Shown here piece after piece: positions 23,090 through 33,300 of a stretch of 39,699 nt of DNA. Source of the DNA: Stenocarpella maydis (Eukaryota; Ascomycota; Sordariomycetes; Diaporthales; Diaporthaceae); NCBI GenBank assembly GCA_002270565.1, contig NQMI01000062.1:219422-259120 (forward strand), written 5' to 3'. The notes beneath the pieces are model-generated. The model did no database searches, had not been told where the DNA came from, and was given only the letters and a program-made list of their open reading frames with translations. The translations under genes were made by a program, and so were the position numbers. The stretch's first letter is position 1; every line of letters begins with the position of its first letter.

Positions 23090-25425
23090 CTAGCGCTCGT
23101 AATCATATGACTGGAAAGTCAGCCGCATCCAGTCTACGAAACCAGGAGCCTGTTGCGAATTCACCTGTTGCAGGTGTTCTTCCAGTAAATAGGCCGCGCT
23201 GGTTATCTTCTCCGTCAGTATATCTCTCCACCGCTGCTTCAGTTAGCACCAATTTTCTTGAAATACGAAGAACTTGTCATGGGTTCTCACCTGAGCGTTC
23301 TTCCAGTCTCCCTTCAGCAAGTTCTTTGTGAGGCCGGCGATAGGTGGCGGCGTGTTATGCCAGGCAGACGGCGTGAAGACGACATGGTGCCAATCAGAGT
23401 GTCCGTCCATTCCCGGTTCGTAGTAGAACTGTCGTTCAAATGCGATGTAGACTTTGTTCACGCTGCTGATCGCGGTGTCCCGCCCGCATCCCTCCCAGAA
23501 TTTCCACCAAACGCACCGGGGTTCCTCAAGGGAGCTGGCAAAGCTGTCGAAACGGCTGGCCGCGTTGTGGAGTCGCTCGACAGCGTCAACCATGACCTTC
23601 AGATCGACCTTTGCAGACCACAGGCCACGGTCATGGAGCTCCGCTAGCCACCCACGTATTGCTAGAGCGTAATCGGTGACACTCACGTTCAGAACCTTGG
23701 GTTCGACGAGGTGGGCCGCCAGGAGGGACCATATCTTCGCACTGGTGACGTGGTACTTCCATCCCGGGTCCCCGACCTGGTCCATCCATTCGAAGCTATC
23801 AAAACCAGTATGATAAGGGAACGCTGGCTCCAATAGCGCGGGCGTGAATCCGAAGTCAATCGTCGACACACAAGGGATGGACATGAAGCGGTTTGCATCA
23901 CCACTGCCGGCAGGATCGATCTTGCCACCCCACACATCCTTTACGGTCTGGCCGGGTGAGGTCTGGTTTGGCGACAGCACGAGGTCGGTAACAGACAGCA
24001 CAGTGGAGTACAGGAGCGGGCTGGCCTTGGCGTGGAAATGGCTCCCGGACGCCGCGACGACGACGTTGAGATATGCGACGGCCGAGGTGCGCAGCCAGCC
24101 AAGGTGCTTGGTTACCCAGAGAAGGGAGCCAATCTGGAGAAACTCTTCTCCTTCAAAGCTTGCGAAGATGATGGTGCGCTCTGGCTGCCAGCCCTGGTGA
24201 AGGGCTACCCCGAAGCTGCGAACCACCTCATTGAGGGCAGCCGAGCCGCTGCCTGGGTCTCCAGCTCCAGGGCCCCAGGCATCACGGTGGTTGCCAAGGA
24301 TGACGACCTCGTCAGCTCTTCTACCGGGGATCGTGCCTATCACGTTATGTATCTTGGTAGCCCGGATTTCCGCGTGGTTGACAATGTGTAGAGAGAGCCC
24401 AGGAGGTGACGGTCCGATATTGTAGTTGACACCGTAGAACTCCAACCCACCCTCTTGCCAGCGGTCACCGAGCTCCTTCGCTGAAGGGCCGTGGCCGTTC
24501 AATTTGCTCAAGAGCTCTATTGCATCTAAAGAGGACATGGGTATGCACGGTATCTTGGGTAGGCCGCCGCTGTTGTAGTCCTCTAGGTAATATAGGTGAG
24601 CAAGACCTCATCATTACAGAATTGACATGAACCCATCTTACCTATACTACCAAAGCCACCTCTTTCGATTGCCTCAAGTGGCCGCGCTGGCCCATCAGGG
24701 AACGGTTTGTACCCGTTGCTTTCCCTCATTGGGCCGTCATTTCCGGGATCAGTGTACAAAACCACACCGATCATGCCCGCTTTCTCGGCGTTATGCACCG
24801 AGAGGGCGCGAAACAAGGACAAGTTCTGCTCGCGTACATACGGCGTTGCAGTACCCAGCTTGATTATTCCGATGTTCCCCGCGAGGCTAACATTGTTCTC
24901 AGCAAGGGCCTCGAAGTCCTCAGGGCTGCCAAAGTTGCAGAAGACGTAGGACCCAGAAATGTTGGCATTAGCCGAGAAGCCAAAGTACGCGGGTACAAAA
25001 CCAGCGGACGCGTTGGCGTCCACCAGAGGGGCCTCGTAGAGGACCCGTTCATTTTGCAAGAGAGCCAGCCGCTGCTGATTTGTCGGCAGGGGAAGCCGCG
25101 TATCGTGGGAAGAGATACTGGTGTTTTGGATTCCGAATTCCCTCCACTTGGCCTGTGTCCATAGAGCTTGTTCCCAACCTTGACCGGCAAGATGCGTCGC
25201 TGACGTATAGTACGCACTCCAGTTGCGTGCATGTTCGTGAGAAGGAACAGAGAGCAGTGTTTTCCGCAAATCGAAAGCAGAAGTGCCAAGGAGACTACGG
25301 AGCTTGTCGCCGTACCACTTGTAAGCGAGGAACACAAGGACACAAATGGTTAAAGCAGAAAACCTCGGCCGTCTTGTGGCCCTCGAACGAGGGGCTTTGG
25401 ATTGGGGCAAAGTGTCAAGCTTCAT
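23090..25425 (-). CDS. M28 peptidase-like protein, glutamate carboxypeptidase II family
   Basis: Predicted 739 residues, near the ~750 of human GCPII. Exons 25425-24642, 24582-23291 and 23233-23090 (introns 59 and 57 nt). An in-frame ATG at 25515 would add 30 residues. Type II membrane protein: short basic tail, helix SALTICVLVFLAY, then a lumenal domain with a PA (protease-associated) insert and the zinc domain. Zinc motifs: GNHRDAW (His360), GAGDPGSGSAA (Asp370), FASFEGEEF (Glu407/Glu408) and PYHTGFDSFEW (His519). The fifth ligand, an Asp in the N-x-D motif of relatives (Asp453 in human GCPII), is Val436 here (LNVVVAASG). The family removes C-terminal glutamate or related residues from peptides and folates. 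With one ligand replaced the protein may be weakly active or inactive. C-terminal dimerisation-type domain present. Confidence 0.85.
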
Positions 25426-26686
25426 AGTGCTAATAGACGACGAATGATGAATTAGCCTCTGAGGACAAAGAATAGGTACCGCCTGCACGGTGGCGCCGAG
25501 GATATGTGAGGTCAAACGTACAGTTAGGACAACAAATTCTCAAGCTCAGAGAAAAGGAATCAGAAAACAACTGAGTATTGTCCGATCCAATTTGAATAGG
25601 TAGACTCAGGCTACCGTGGTCAGGTTCAGCTGGGCTAACAGGCCAGCTACACGCGGCATGGAAATAAAGTTAATTGATGCATATCGTATATCGAGGTACC
25701 ATCTAAGAGAATATGTAAACAGTGGGCCAAGTACCTATACTTTCTGTTCGCCACGAGCCTGCCGTCAAGAATGGTGCCAAGAGCCGGGTTAGGCATCCCT
25801 CGGATGTGAGCAACTCCGTCGTGCGTGCTGTCCTCGGGGGTACTTTTGTCGCCCCTCTGTGTAAGCAGCGATACATACATCGAACCTCAGTGGTCTATCT
25901 CGCAGCCGGACTTGCAGCAGGAATTTGGATCAGGGCCTTCGATATTAACCTGTGGGATCCGAACAGACCAAGCGGAGGGAGAACCGCGCGGCGAGACTCG
26001 TTAACCGGTGACTCAGGGTCCACTGGCTGGCTGTTGGATTTAGGATCATACGCACGTACACTCTTGGCGCTTAACCTGCAGGCCAAGCAATTCAGAGGCA
26101 CAACCACTTAGCCACTCATTTGACAGATCCAGGGGGCTTCGCGTTGAGTAACGACCCGCTATGAGATAGCCGCGTTCCGCAGTAGTAGAATGTGCATACC
26201 AAGACGGGGTAAGTTCAAACAAGCTCACCAAGCTTGCCGAGCTTACAGTCCAATCCTTTACCCCAGTCTGACCGAGTACGGCTTACGGGCTAGTCCCGTA
26301 ATCGCAGTCTCCCGAGTTCCACAGAGTCCCACTCATGTCACATTAGATCTGGCCGCAGGATTGCATGTGCCCCTCCCTCATCCCACATCAGATAACGCTG
26401 CAAGATTAGCCAATACATTGACACCATGGTCGAGTCGCTGACGCGTAATTGCAAACCCCACGTTTATGTTTATGCTCGTGATGTGATCAAACTATTGCAT
26501 AATTATACTTGTTTTAACAATTCCCGTGCTTCTCATAAAAGTCTTATTGCGAATGATACTTGCTGAAGTTCGAGTGTTATTTTCAAGGTCAGTGGATTGT
26601 TAATACATGCTACCCTCTGTAAACCTAAGGCGTGAACTACCGAGGCATCCCATCTTTTCATCTCAGGCGACGTGCCGCTGTGAACC
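25426..26686. other. Divergent intergenic region (M28 / P450)
   Basis: 1.26 kb expected to contain both promoters. A 129-codon plus-strand ORF at 25722-26111 has no domain-like features and is not called. Confidence 0.45.
26009..26015. promoter_or_regulatory. TGACTCA bZIP (CpcA/Gcn4-type) site candidate
   Basis: Exact palindromic TGACTCA, the known consensus for fungal CpcA/Gcn4 and AP-1-like bZIP factors, located between the divergent M28 and P450 genes. A 7-mer can occur by chance, so only a candidate. Confidence 0.25.
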
Positions 26687-28428
26687 ATGGCATTCCCAAT
26701 ATCCACGGATAGTCTCGGCTTGCCTATTATACTTGCTGTGTTTTGCGCGGTATGTTCGGCGTCATACTCGGTGATATTTGAATTTATCACTTGAAGCTGG
26801 TCACTGACACCCAGAGCCATAGGGTGCGCTCTTGCTTCTAGGAGATTTTGTGTACAATCTTTGGTTTCACCCGCTGGCGAAATTTCCCGGGCCCAGGTGG
26901 AATGCTGTCTGCCATCTCCCAGCCTCGCTCGAATTTTTACGCGGCAACTTTCCGGGATATTTGCTCTCACTTCATGAGCGCTACGGAGATGTTGTTCGCA
27001 TTCGCCCGGGCACTCTGTCCTTCTCGAGCTCTCAAGCCAACAGAGACATCTTGATCAACATGCCGGGAGGTGATCAGCTGCAGAAAGACCCAGAATTGTA
27101 CCACCGATCGCCAAACGGTGCTTATAGCATATTGAGTGTACTGAGCGATGAGGATCATAGCCGGTATCGCCGCCTTCTGTCACCTGGTTTCTCAGAGCGG
27201 GCCATACGGGATCAAGAGGCTGTCCTTAAAACCTATGTTGATCTGCTCATCCAAGGCTTGCACCAGCGTGCCAAGGAAGGACCCCAGGATATGGTTGCTT
27301 GGTTCAATTGGACGACTTTTGATGTGATTGGCGACTTGACCTTTGACCGGTCATTCGATTGCCTGCGGAACCAAGCCTACCACGAATGGATCCCGTTTGT
27401 CTTTGGCGGCGTAAAGTCCATCATGATCCGGAGCGAACTCGCTCGTTACCCTCTGATTACCAAGGTCCTGACGTGGCTCAACCGTGAAAAGATCCTCGCA
27501 GCCAGAGAGAAAGGGTTCAAGTTTGCAAAAGAGCGTGTTGATCATCGAATTGCATCGGCCACTGACCGCCTGGATTTTTTGGCCCAAATACTCCGCCAAG
27601 GAAGGAAGCAAAGGGAAATGACCCGGGAGGAAATTGAAGCAACGTCTTCCCTGCTGATACTGGGCGGTAGCGACACGACGGCTACACTATTGGCAGGCAC
27701 GGTGTACTACCTGCTACAGAACCCAGAGATTAAACAGAAGCTGGTAGCCGAAATCAGAGATGCCTTCACGGAGGAAGCGGACATAGGCTTGACGAGTTGC
27801 AATAAGCTACCATACCTTCTAGCGACCTTGGAGGAGGCCATGCGGATATATCCCCCGGTCGCTCTAGGCTCCCCACGGGTACTCTCAACCGAAGGCGCAG
27901 TCATTGGGGGCTACTATGTGCCGCCAAAGGTAAGGTTACCACTTCCCAAACATCAAAGATTGCACCATGATAACACCGTCCCAGACACACGTTCTCAACA
28001 GCCAATACGTGGCTGCCCACTTTTCGAAGAATTTCCACAACCCCGAGTCTTTCGCTCCTGAACGCTGGATTCATGATCCGGCATATGAGAACGACGACAA
28101 GGCAGCGAGCGGTGGGTCTTCGCTGTGATTTTCTGTTATACCCATGCCATCCCAAATTTCTAACCAGGCATAGTTCCTTTCTCTCTTGGACCACGGAATT
28201 GCATTGGAAAAACGTAGGTCACCCCCCAATCGAGACACCGCTTGTTGGGCTTTATTTAACATATACCTTAGGCTTGCCTATGCCGAGACACGCTTGATAA
28301 TAGCCCGGCTGTTGTGGAATTTTGACTTGGAGGTAGGCCCAGATATCAACATGTGGCTCGAGCAGAACAAGAATTGGACATTATGGGAGAAGCCGCCTTT
28401 GCCAGTACTGGTAAAGCCCGTGCGATGA
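26687..28428 (+). CDS. Cytochrome P450 monooxygenase (CYP65-like)
   Basis: Predicted 499 residues. Exons 26687-26749, 26823-27929, 27985-28111, 28168-28213 (46 nt) and 28272-28428; all junctions keep frame. The first two exons give an ER-anchor helix (LGLPIILAVFCAGALLLLG) followed by the HPLAKFPGP hinge. The I-helix oxygen motif is LGGSDTTAT, the K-helix ExxR is EEAMR, PERW is intact, and the haem loop FSLGPRNCIGK places the thiolate at Cys444. The text around SDEDHSRYRRLLSPGFSERA resembles the isotrichodermin C-15 hydroxylase (CYP65) clan common in fungal clusters. It should hydroxylate or otherwise oxidise the cluster intermediate at the ER with a P450 reductase. Divergent from the M28 gene; right-hand end of the cluster. 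Confidence 0.9.
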
Positions 28429-29279
28429 CTGACAAACATGGAGTCACGGTTGAGGAACAGGTACCAAGGGTCAGGCGTTGAGCTTACTCTATTTTTGTTC
28501 TTCCTTTCTCCGTTTAAATGGATGTCACACCGCTCCTAAGAAAAGGATACCTTTGGAAGGAGTGCGGCCAGTATCACCGGCTGTGCAGTACTCAACGAGT
28601 AGAGCTCTACGTGCGTGATAGACATTCAAGTTAGTAGGGATCTATTAAACCAATACAATCAGGAGTCTTCGTTCCCAAAGCCTCTTTACGCCTTTGGGTT
28701 CAGAGCGAATTGTTACATCTAATCATCTTTGATCCTCACTTATGTATACAATTCCTGTAACGACGTATCCTGCTCAACTAATACCAAACCTGTAGACAAC
28801 ACTGCAGTGAAGCTAACGGTCATACTCACAGAGTTGCGGAGTTAGAAGCTCTATATGTAGTCATATGATCCTGCTCGTCGATTTATTGAACTCAGTACTA
28901 TCAGCTCCTCTTGTTGGTCACGCGAGTACGCCTGGCCGCAAGGACAACGACCACTTGCTTACAATACCTGAGTGTGTCCGAAGTCTCTCTGAAAAGAAAA
29001 AAAAAAGCGGGCTTTTATAATGATACCTAGAACCCCAAGTGACACTCTTTATGTTCCATAAACCCCTTTCAGCTCAAGCACCGCGCTTGTGAAAAAGTAT
29101 TTCGTCAGTGGGAGATCCAGACCTGTTCCTTGCCGCGACCACCGCCAGATATCCCACTGTTTGATTTGCCAAGTATCAGGTCGTCCATATGCATAATACA
29201 GGAAAACCCATGGCATACCCGAAGCTGGGCGAGGTGCAATTCGGAAAGGCCAACACGGCCACCTGATCCACAATCCCCC
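28429..29279. other. Intergenic, right flank of cluster
   Basis: About 850 nt, moderately AT-rich, no gene seen. Marks the change from the metabolic cluster to GC-richer DNA. Confidence 0.5.
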
Positions 29280-29911
29280 TCACCCCAGGTGCCAACCACA
29301 TCCTTGGCCTAGGCCTGTCTGTCCATACGGGTACTCATCTATAATTTTCCCACAGGCATCGCTGGCAGTGCTTCTGGCCGGGGTGGCCTCGCGAGCAGTG
29401 GTGTTACCACTGGAGCAGGTACCCTGCTGTGTCGTCACCGCACTGCCTTGATCTGGTTGGGCCGTGGGCGGGCTTCCAGAATTGGCACCGGTCTTTGTGA
29501 CTCCACCGTGCTGTGCGACGCAAGGCGGAGTCGCACCGTGATGCCCTTGTGCATGTTGATGCGCTTGCTCGTAGGCCGGCAGGTAGCACTGGACATCGTG
29601 GAGTACAGGATCCAGCAGGCCGAAAAGGGGAGGCGGTGTTCATGCCCATAGGCTGCTGCTGCTGCTGCTGCTGCTATATCGGCTGGCTAGGCGCCTCCGG
29701 GGTAGCTGGGAATGCTCCTGAGTCCATCATGCCCGTCTCCGCCACGTTGATGTCGGAGCCGCCACCCCGAGGCGTCTGCGGAGCATTACCGGGACCAGGA
29801 ACCATCGAGGCCTGGGAGGGAATACCGGCGGGGCTGGCTGTTGGCCAATCCAGCAGGCTGGTCGTCCTGGCCAACGTCCTGGCGGAAAGGAGTCTGAGAA
29901 TCCCGGGGTTG
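29280..29911 (-). other. Gly/Gln/Thr-rich coding-like sequence, frame unresolved
   Basis: Minus-strand text with codon use typical of this genome (mostly G/C third bases) in two frames that do not join: one ends with PSQPI, a TAG and a polyglutamine run; another starts near 29640 (PPPLFGLLDPVLHDVQ) and runs to a TGA at 29282-29280. It may be the true 3' end of the gene at 29912-30975 after an intron I could not place, or a decayed end. Confidence 0.3.
29652..29675. repeat. (GCT)8 trinucleotide repeat
   Basis: Eight uninterrupted GCT units; on the minus strand it reads CAG/AGC and would encode polyglutamine or polyserine in the coding-like sequence here. Confidence 0.9.
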
Positions 29912-30975
29912 CTATTCCCTCCGGCCATCTGAGGCTGGCTGCTGCCCTCCCCGGCCGCGGGGCCTTGCCGGTAAGTCTTCTGGCGCTATGCAGAACCTTC
30001 GCGGAGAGCTGTGCGAGGAGGCCGTCGCGGTGGGAAAGGCGACTGGTACCCCGAAATCCCCCGTGGAGTCCGTATCTTGTTTGACCACCTTGCGCTTCGC
30101 CGCCACCGGCTTCGACCTGTCGGGCCTCTCGTTGTTGCCCTTCAGGGTGCTCTTCTTCCGCCCGGATTTCCACTACGGGGCCGCAGCGGTGCGCTCGATC
30201 CACTCGTTTGAGCCGAATGCACTGCCGGCAAGGGGCACGTTTGTCCAAGTGATAATGCTGGCGTTAGCAATGTGTCATGGGGTGGAAATAATAGGGTCAA
30301 CTGCAAGGTAATACTCACCGAGAGCACGCGTTCGATTGCCTGGAATCGAGCCACCAAGTTGTCGTACCTCACAATGGAGTACTTGTCGGCAAGCAGCAGC
30401 TCCCCACGCTGCGCATCTCGGGGTCGCCTCCTAGGCATTGCCGTTGTCTAGTGTAAGCCGTGACTATATGCTGAGGCTTTGGGTGACATACCAGGAGGTG
30501 CCACGCGGCCAGCGTGAGCTTGAACCTCTTCTGATCCGCAACTTTGCTTATCGCTTGCTTTTTCCACTCGGAACTGCCGGGCTTCCAAGCCTTGAACGCC
30601 GCGTGCAAGCGTTGCGCCAACTGACGCTGCTGAGCCTTGTCTTCGGGGTGGTCATCAGCCAGATCAGGCGTCTTCTTCTGCCTGATGCGCTTCTCGGCCC
30701 CCTTGTATCTAGCCAAGTCTTGAAAGTCTTGGACGTAGTCTCCGATGTCCTCGCCATCTTCCGTTAGCCACTCCCGGACTTGTTTGATATCCTCCTTGGT
30801 CCAAAGGTATTTCCTAATAGGGCGAGAAAGCTGTGTGCTGGTCCAGATGCCTGTGCCGACCGCCCCATCGGCGGAGAGTTCTCTCAGCTAGAGACACATC
30901 TTCAGAGGCATACCGACCACGCAACCCAAGTTGTGTTCTCACGAAGACCACCGGCTTCGGACCAGGGCTTACCAT
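29912..30975 (-). CDS. Unknown basic, nuclear-type protein (3' exons)
   Basis: Three exon segments join in phase: about 30850 to 30492, 30447-30319 and 30172-29912 (stop). Introns 30491-30448 (GTATGT..CTAG, 44 nt) and 30318-30173 (GTGAGT..GTAG, 146 nt) are clear. The product has a charged helical domain (WTKEDIKQVREWLTEDGEDI, then ARYKGAEKRIRQKK and FKAWKPGSSEWKKQAI), a segment ADKYSIVRYDNLVARFQAIE, and a Lys/Arg-rich tail (KSGRKKSTLKG, AAKRKVVKQD) like a nuclear localisation signal. The 5' side is uncertain: either ATG 30975-30973 followed directly by an intron, or more exons upstream. I do not recognise the family. Third codon positions are almost all G/C, supporting real coding. Confidence 0.45.
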
Positions 30976-33300
30976 TGATCACCCCAGGAGGCTCCTCATG
31001 ACCAGAGTTCACCGTCGTGAATTCAGCAGCGGGTAAATTCTGGCAGCACGCCACCCAAATCGGTGAAGGGATACTTACCCGTGGATGCCCCGAAGCTCAT
31101 CATCTGATTGGGAAAAGCTTCGCTGGCTCCCACTGCAGTAGCATCGGCAGCGGCACCAACACGTCAGACTTGCTATTCATGACTTGTATCTGCTCAGGGC
31201 GGGCGAATAGCCTAGGGATTCCCCTCTGCTGAGGTTGCTGAGGTGTCTCGTCCCGTTGGTAGTTGCTATGGTACGCACGGTTGCCGTCTCCAAGCAGCTG
31301 CTGGACATTTCCGCCATGGCTCTGAGGCTCGGCCAGGAGCCCACTGTTTTCCATCTGCAAATGGCTTTCAGAGGGTCGAGTCCCAGTATAGCCTGTCATG
31401 GGCCTCCATTGTTCGGAGGGGGATCAGACTGATTGCTTTTTGGGCCAAACCAAACTGTGCCCTGTTAGGCCATGGTTCTGAGAGTATCCGTGGTGCTCAG
31501 GGTTCCCATAGTACACATATTACGTGGTAGGCTGAATGTTAACATGTTGTGAGTAATCATGGACCTGCACTTGAGGCTTCTGGGGTTAAGTACTCAGATG
31601 CTTGAATGTGCATACCCGGCTGCTCAGGCAGCTGTTGTTGCATTGTCTGAGGTTGCTCCGTTAGCTGGCCGCGCACCTGATCCTGCGTGGACTTCACGGC
31701 TGGGGCAATAGACAACACCAGGTGCTCTCCTGGTTGTTGGGGGGGGGGGTTGTCGGTTGGTGTCTGTTTCTTCATCACCCTCGCAGCCGGCAGCGATGTC
31801 CTTCTTTAGCTGTCTCGCCAGGGCCAGCTGGTCGCACCTAGAGGAGTTAGTCTTGTCATTTGCCCTCTTCTTGGGTGTCTACCCCATTTTGGGTCTGCCG
31901 CAATTCGATCGACCCATTGGTTCGAATAGAGTGAACCGGACGAGAAGCTTGTTGACCTGGCGACATATTTCCCTCTGTTTGTGACCCCCTTCTACCTAGC
32001 GTATTGTGTGCCGAAGTCTGCACCCATATATAGTAAAAAATGAAGTCACCCTTGGGCAAGATTCCACGTCGTCAAACCGCCCCGTGAACGTGTTGTAGTT
32101 TTGCAGTTTAAATTTAGCTGCAAGATCGAGGGGACCTCTCTGGGCATCTCTTGTGGAAACCTGAAGCAGTTCCGGTTCTTAGCCATGGTGCGAGAAGTAA
32201 TAACTAATCGTCTCAAGGGAACACTTGCCATGAAATCCCACGCCAGCATCTCCATATTGAACTCATTCATTCCCCTGACATACGTAACTCCTATGTTGTC
32301 GACCTGACGCTTCTATCCACTGATTGAGGTTTGCCTCACACTCTTGCGGACCTCAACCCCATCCAGGCTCGACGTTGCATTGATCGAGCGCCCTGTGGGC
32401 ATCTGTTGGCCAGCGAGGTCCTGGGGCATATCGCCAGGCCAATGATCAGTATCCCCCCCTGAGAAGTTGCCTCCGAGCCTTCCTGGAGTGCACATGGTCC
32501 TCGAAGGACCTCACGTGGCGGCCGTAGCGCTTCCCCTTCAAGCCCGGGGAGCCCGCGCGTCTACCCGAGCTTCGCCTCCCATAAGAGGAATCCATCACTT
32601 CTGAGCCAGAAGCCCGACCCAAAGGCGGGTAAAATCAGTGTTTGCACCGGAGACTGGCTTGTTCCGGCCGCTGGTGTTATTTTTGTATTATCGAGGACAG
32701 CCTGGCACTCTGATGTTGGACAGAGAGTGCCGGGGTTGGGCGTCGTGCTGGTTCCGTATGGGGACAATGGACTTTGGGGACAATGGACTTCGGGGGACGG
32801 TATGGAATCCATTCGGGCAGGCGGTTGTAATGGCGCCCAATCGAGGTCTCGCAGTGGTGGGACCATCGTGGCGGTGCTCTTGAACAGGAGGAATTGACCA
32901 CCGGCCATAGTTTTATCATGGCAAATGGCTGCTTGAGAATGCGGATCGTCATGTAGGAATACTGAGGGAGGGACTCAGAGAAGGCTGCTCACCTGAGGCT
33001 CGGGGGCAGGAAGCTACTCTTTGTGACTCGGGGGAGACACTGCGAAGTTACGTTGAGGTTGAGTCAGGGGAGGTGGCGCAAGGTAATACCTTCTAAAAGG
33101 AAAGGGAGCAGGGGGACGAGCTCGGGTCACGGATTCATGACAGAGGTCTGCCAATTTCTTGACGGTATCTGAGGGTTGGCGTCTGCTCTAGATCAGGCTG
33201 AGCAAAACAAGGAATGGCGCCGTTGCTGTTGGTTGTGTCTGAGAATACCTGAAGCCGTCACTAGAGAGCTCGCTGCCAACCTCACCGACATCATCTTATT
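30976..33300 (-). other. Probable upstream exons of a long Q/P-rich gene, incomplete model
   Basis: Several minus-strand stretches look coding. The best chain is 32160-32050, 31995-31883 and from 31837 downwards: removing a 54-nt intron (32049-31996, GTGACT..CTAG) and a 45-nt intron (31882-31838, with a CTAAC branch site) links FDDVESCPR, VEGGHKQREICRQVNKLL and CDQLALARQLKKDI in frame. Also coding-like are 32495-32313 (start MCTPGRLGGN), 32908 to about 32640 (Pro/Ser-rich) and 31399-31100 (Gln/Asn-rich). A frame change occurs at the 11-G run at 31739-31749. Whether this is one gene with the segment at 29912-30975, two genes, or a decaying gene cannot be settled by eye. Function unknown. Confidence 0.3.
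31739..31749. repeat. G11 mononucleotide run at a coding frame change
   Basis: Eleven consecutive G on the plus strand. On the minus strand the acidic ..GDEETDTNRQ frame before it and the Gln-rich QQPGEHLVLS frame after it differ by one register, so a one-base length difference here would join them. Confidence 0.6.

Noticed and set aside
25722..26111. 129-codon plus-strand ORF in the M28/P450 promoter interval
   Set aside because: Low-information sequence without motif; lies where two promoters are needed.
30142..30438. Continuous minus-strand ORF reading through the 30318-30173 intron
   Set aside because: The part after 30318 loses genome-like codon use, while a GTGAGT..GTAG intron links the preceding exon in phase to a better coding frame.
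31740..32952. One long minus-strand frame read as a RIP-damaged pseudogene
   Set aside because: Several of its stops are the TAG at intron ends, and the number of stops is not far below chance at this GC content; splicing explains it better.
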